Made by a program: the position numbers and the translations under genes. This document shows positions 51,152 to 51,429 of a stretch of DNA of 51,429 nucleotides, in pieces (the stretch's first letter is position 1; each line of letters begins with the position of its first letter). Location of the stretch: the NCBI GenBank assembly GCA_013001685.1, contig JABDMD010000067.1:1-51429 (forward strand), in the 5' to 3' direction. Under the pieces are notes generated by a model. That model saw only the letters and a list, made by a program, of their open reading frames with translations. It searched no databases and was not told the DNA's origin. Source of the stretch: Gammaproteobacteria bacterium (GTDB lineage: Bacteria > Pseudomonadota > Gammaproteobacteria > UBA4575).

Positions 51152-51227
51152 GGCCAGGTAGCTCAGTTGGTAGAGCAGTGGACTGAAAATCCTCGTGTCG
51201 GTGGTTCGATTCCGCCCCTGGCCACCA
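51152..51227 (+). tRNA. tRNA-Phe (GAA)
   Basis: GGCCAGGTAGCTCAGTTGGTAGAGCAGTGGACTGAAAATCCTCGTGTCGGTGGTTCGATTCCGCCCCTGGCCACCA; cloverleaf with CTGAAAA anticodon loop and encoded CCA. Confidence 0.97.
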
Positions 51228-51255
51228 TTAATTCAAGCACTTAACTCAAATCTAC

Positions 51256-51305
51256 TTTTTCTATTATAACTCGGTGCTACCCTGGTGCTACCTTTAATAG
51301 AAAAA
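51256..51305. repeat. 11-bp perfect inverted repeat enclosing a 9-bp direct repeat, downstream of tRNA-Phe
   Basis: TTTTTCTATTA (51256-51266) / TAATAGAAAAA (51295-51305); GGTGCTACC at 51273-51281 and 51284-51292. Confidence 0.8.
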
Positions 51306-51429
51306 TTTTTAGGATTTTTAGTCACGTCCAAAAAATTCATAGACACCCCCCGGGGGCCCTAATTGAGATTAGTACACGTTTACGTACTTTCTCTCCCACA
51401 CCAAACAGGATTTAAGAAAAACAATTTGT

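Overview
Origin-proximal-type housekeeping region of a gammaproteobacterium. Gene order and proteins resemble blocks known from Pseudomonas and relatives: polA-engB-cytochrome c4-dsbA; comM-ubiK | porin-glnK-amtB; speE | speA; priA-argS-SPOR; hemW-rdgB-rph | yicC; asmA-mutY-yggX-tRNA-Phe. I found no CRISPR array, intact transposon, complete prophage or obvious defence island. The most interesting signals are outside or across the annotated genes: (1) a probable sigmaE/AlgU-type promoter (GAACTT-N16-TCTAA) driving a roughly 110-nt four-hairpin RNA with C-rich loops in the polA-engB gap, the locus of Spot 42/ErsA sRNAs; (2) a structured leader upstream of tRNA-Phe that repeats 12 nt of the tRNA anticodon arm and could pair with it; (3) tandem DnaA boxes abutting the priA start codon, and an inverted pair of perfect DnaA boxes near rpmE; (4) a sigma54 promoter with NtrC-like sites ahead of porin-glnK-amtB; (5) a decaying YiiX-like gene with a frameshift and an in-frame UGA; (6) clustered palindromes upstream of an orphan coiled-coil gene and downstream of a DUF3106 gene; (7) an ECF sigma gene whose conserved N-terminus lies behind an in-frame amber codon. 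All family assignments are by eye from the translations; no searches were run.
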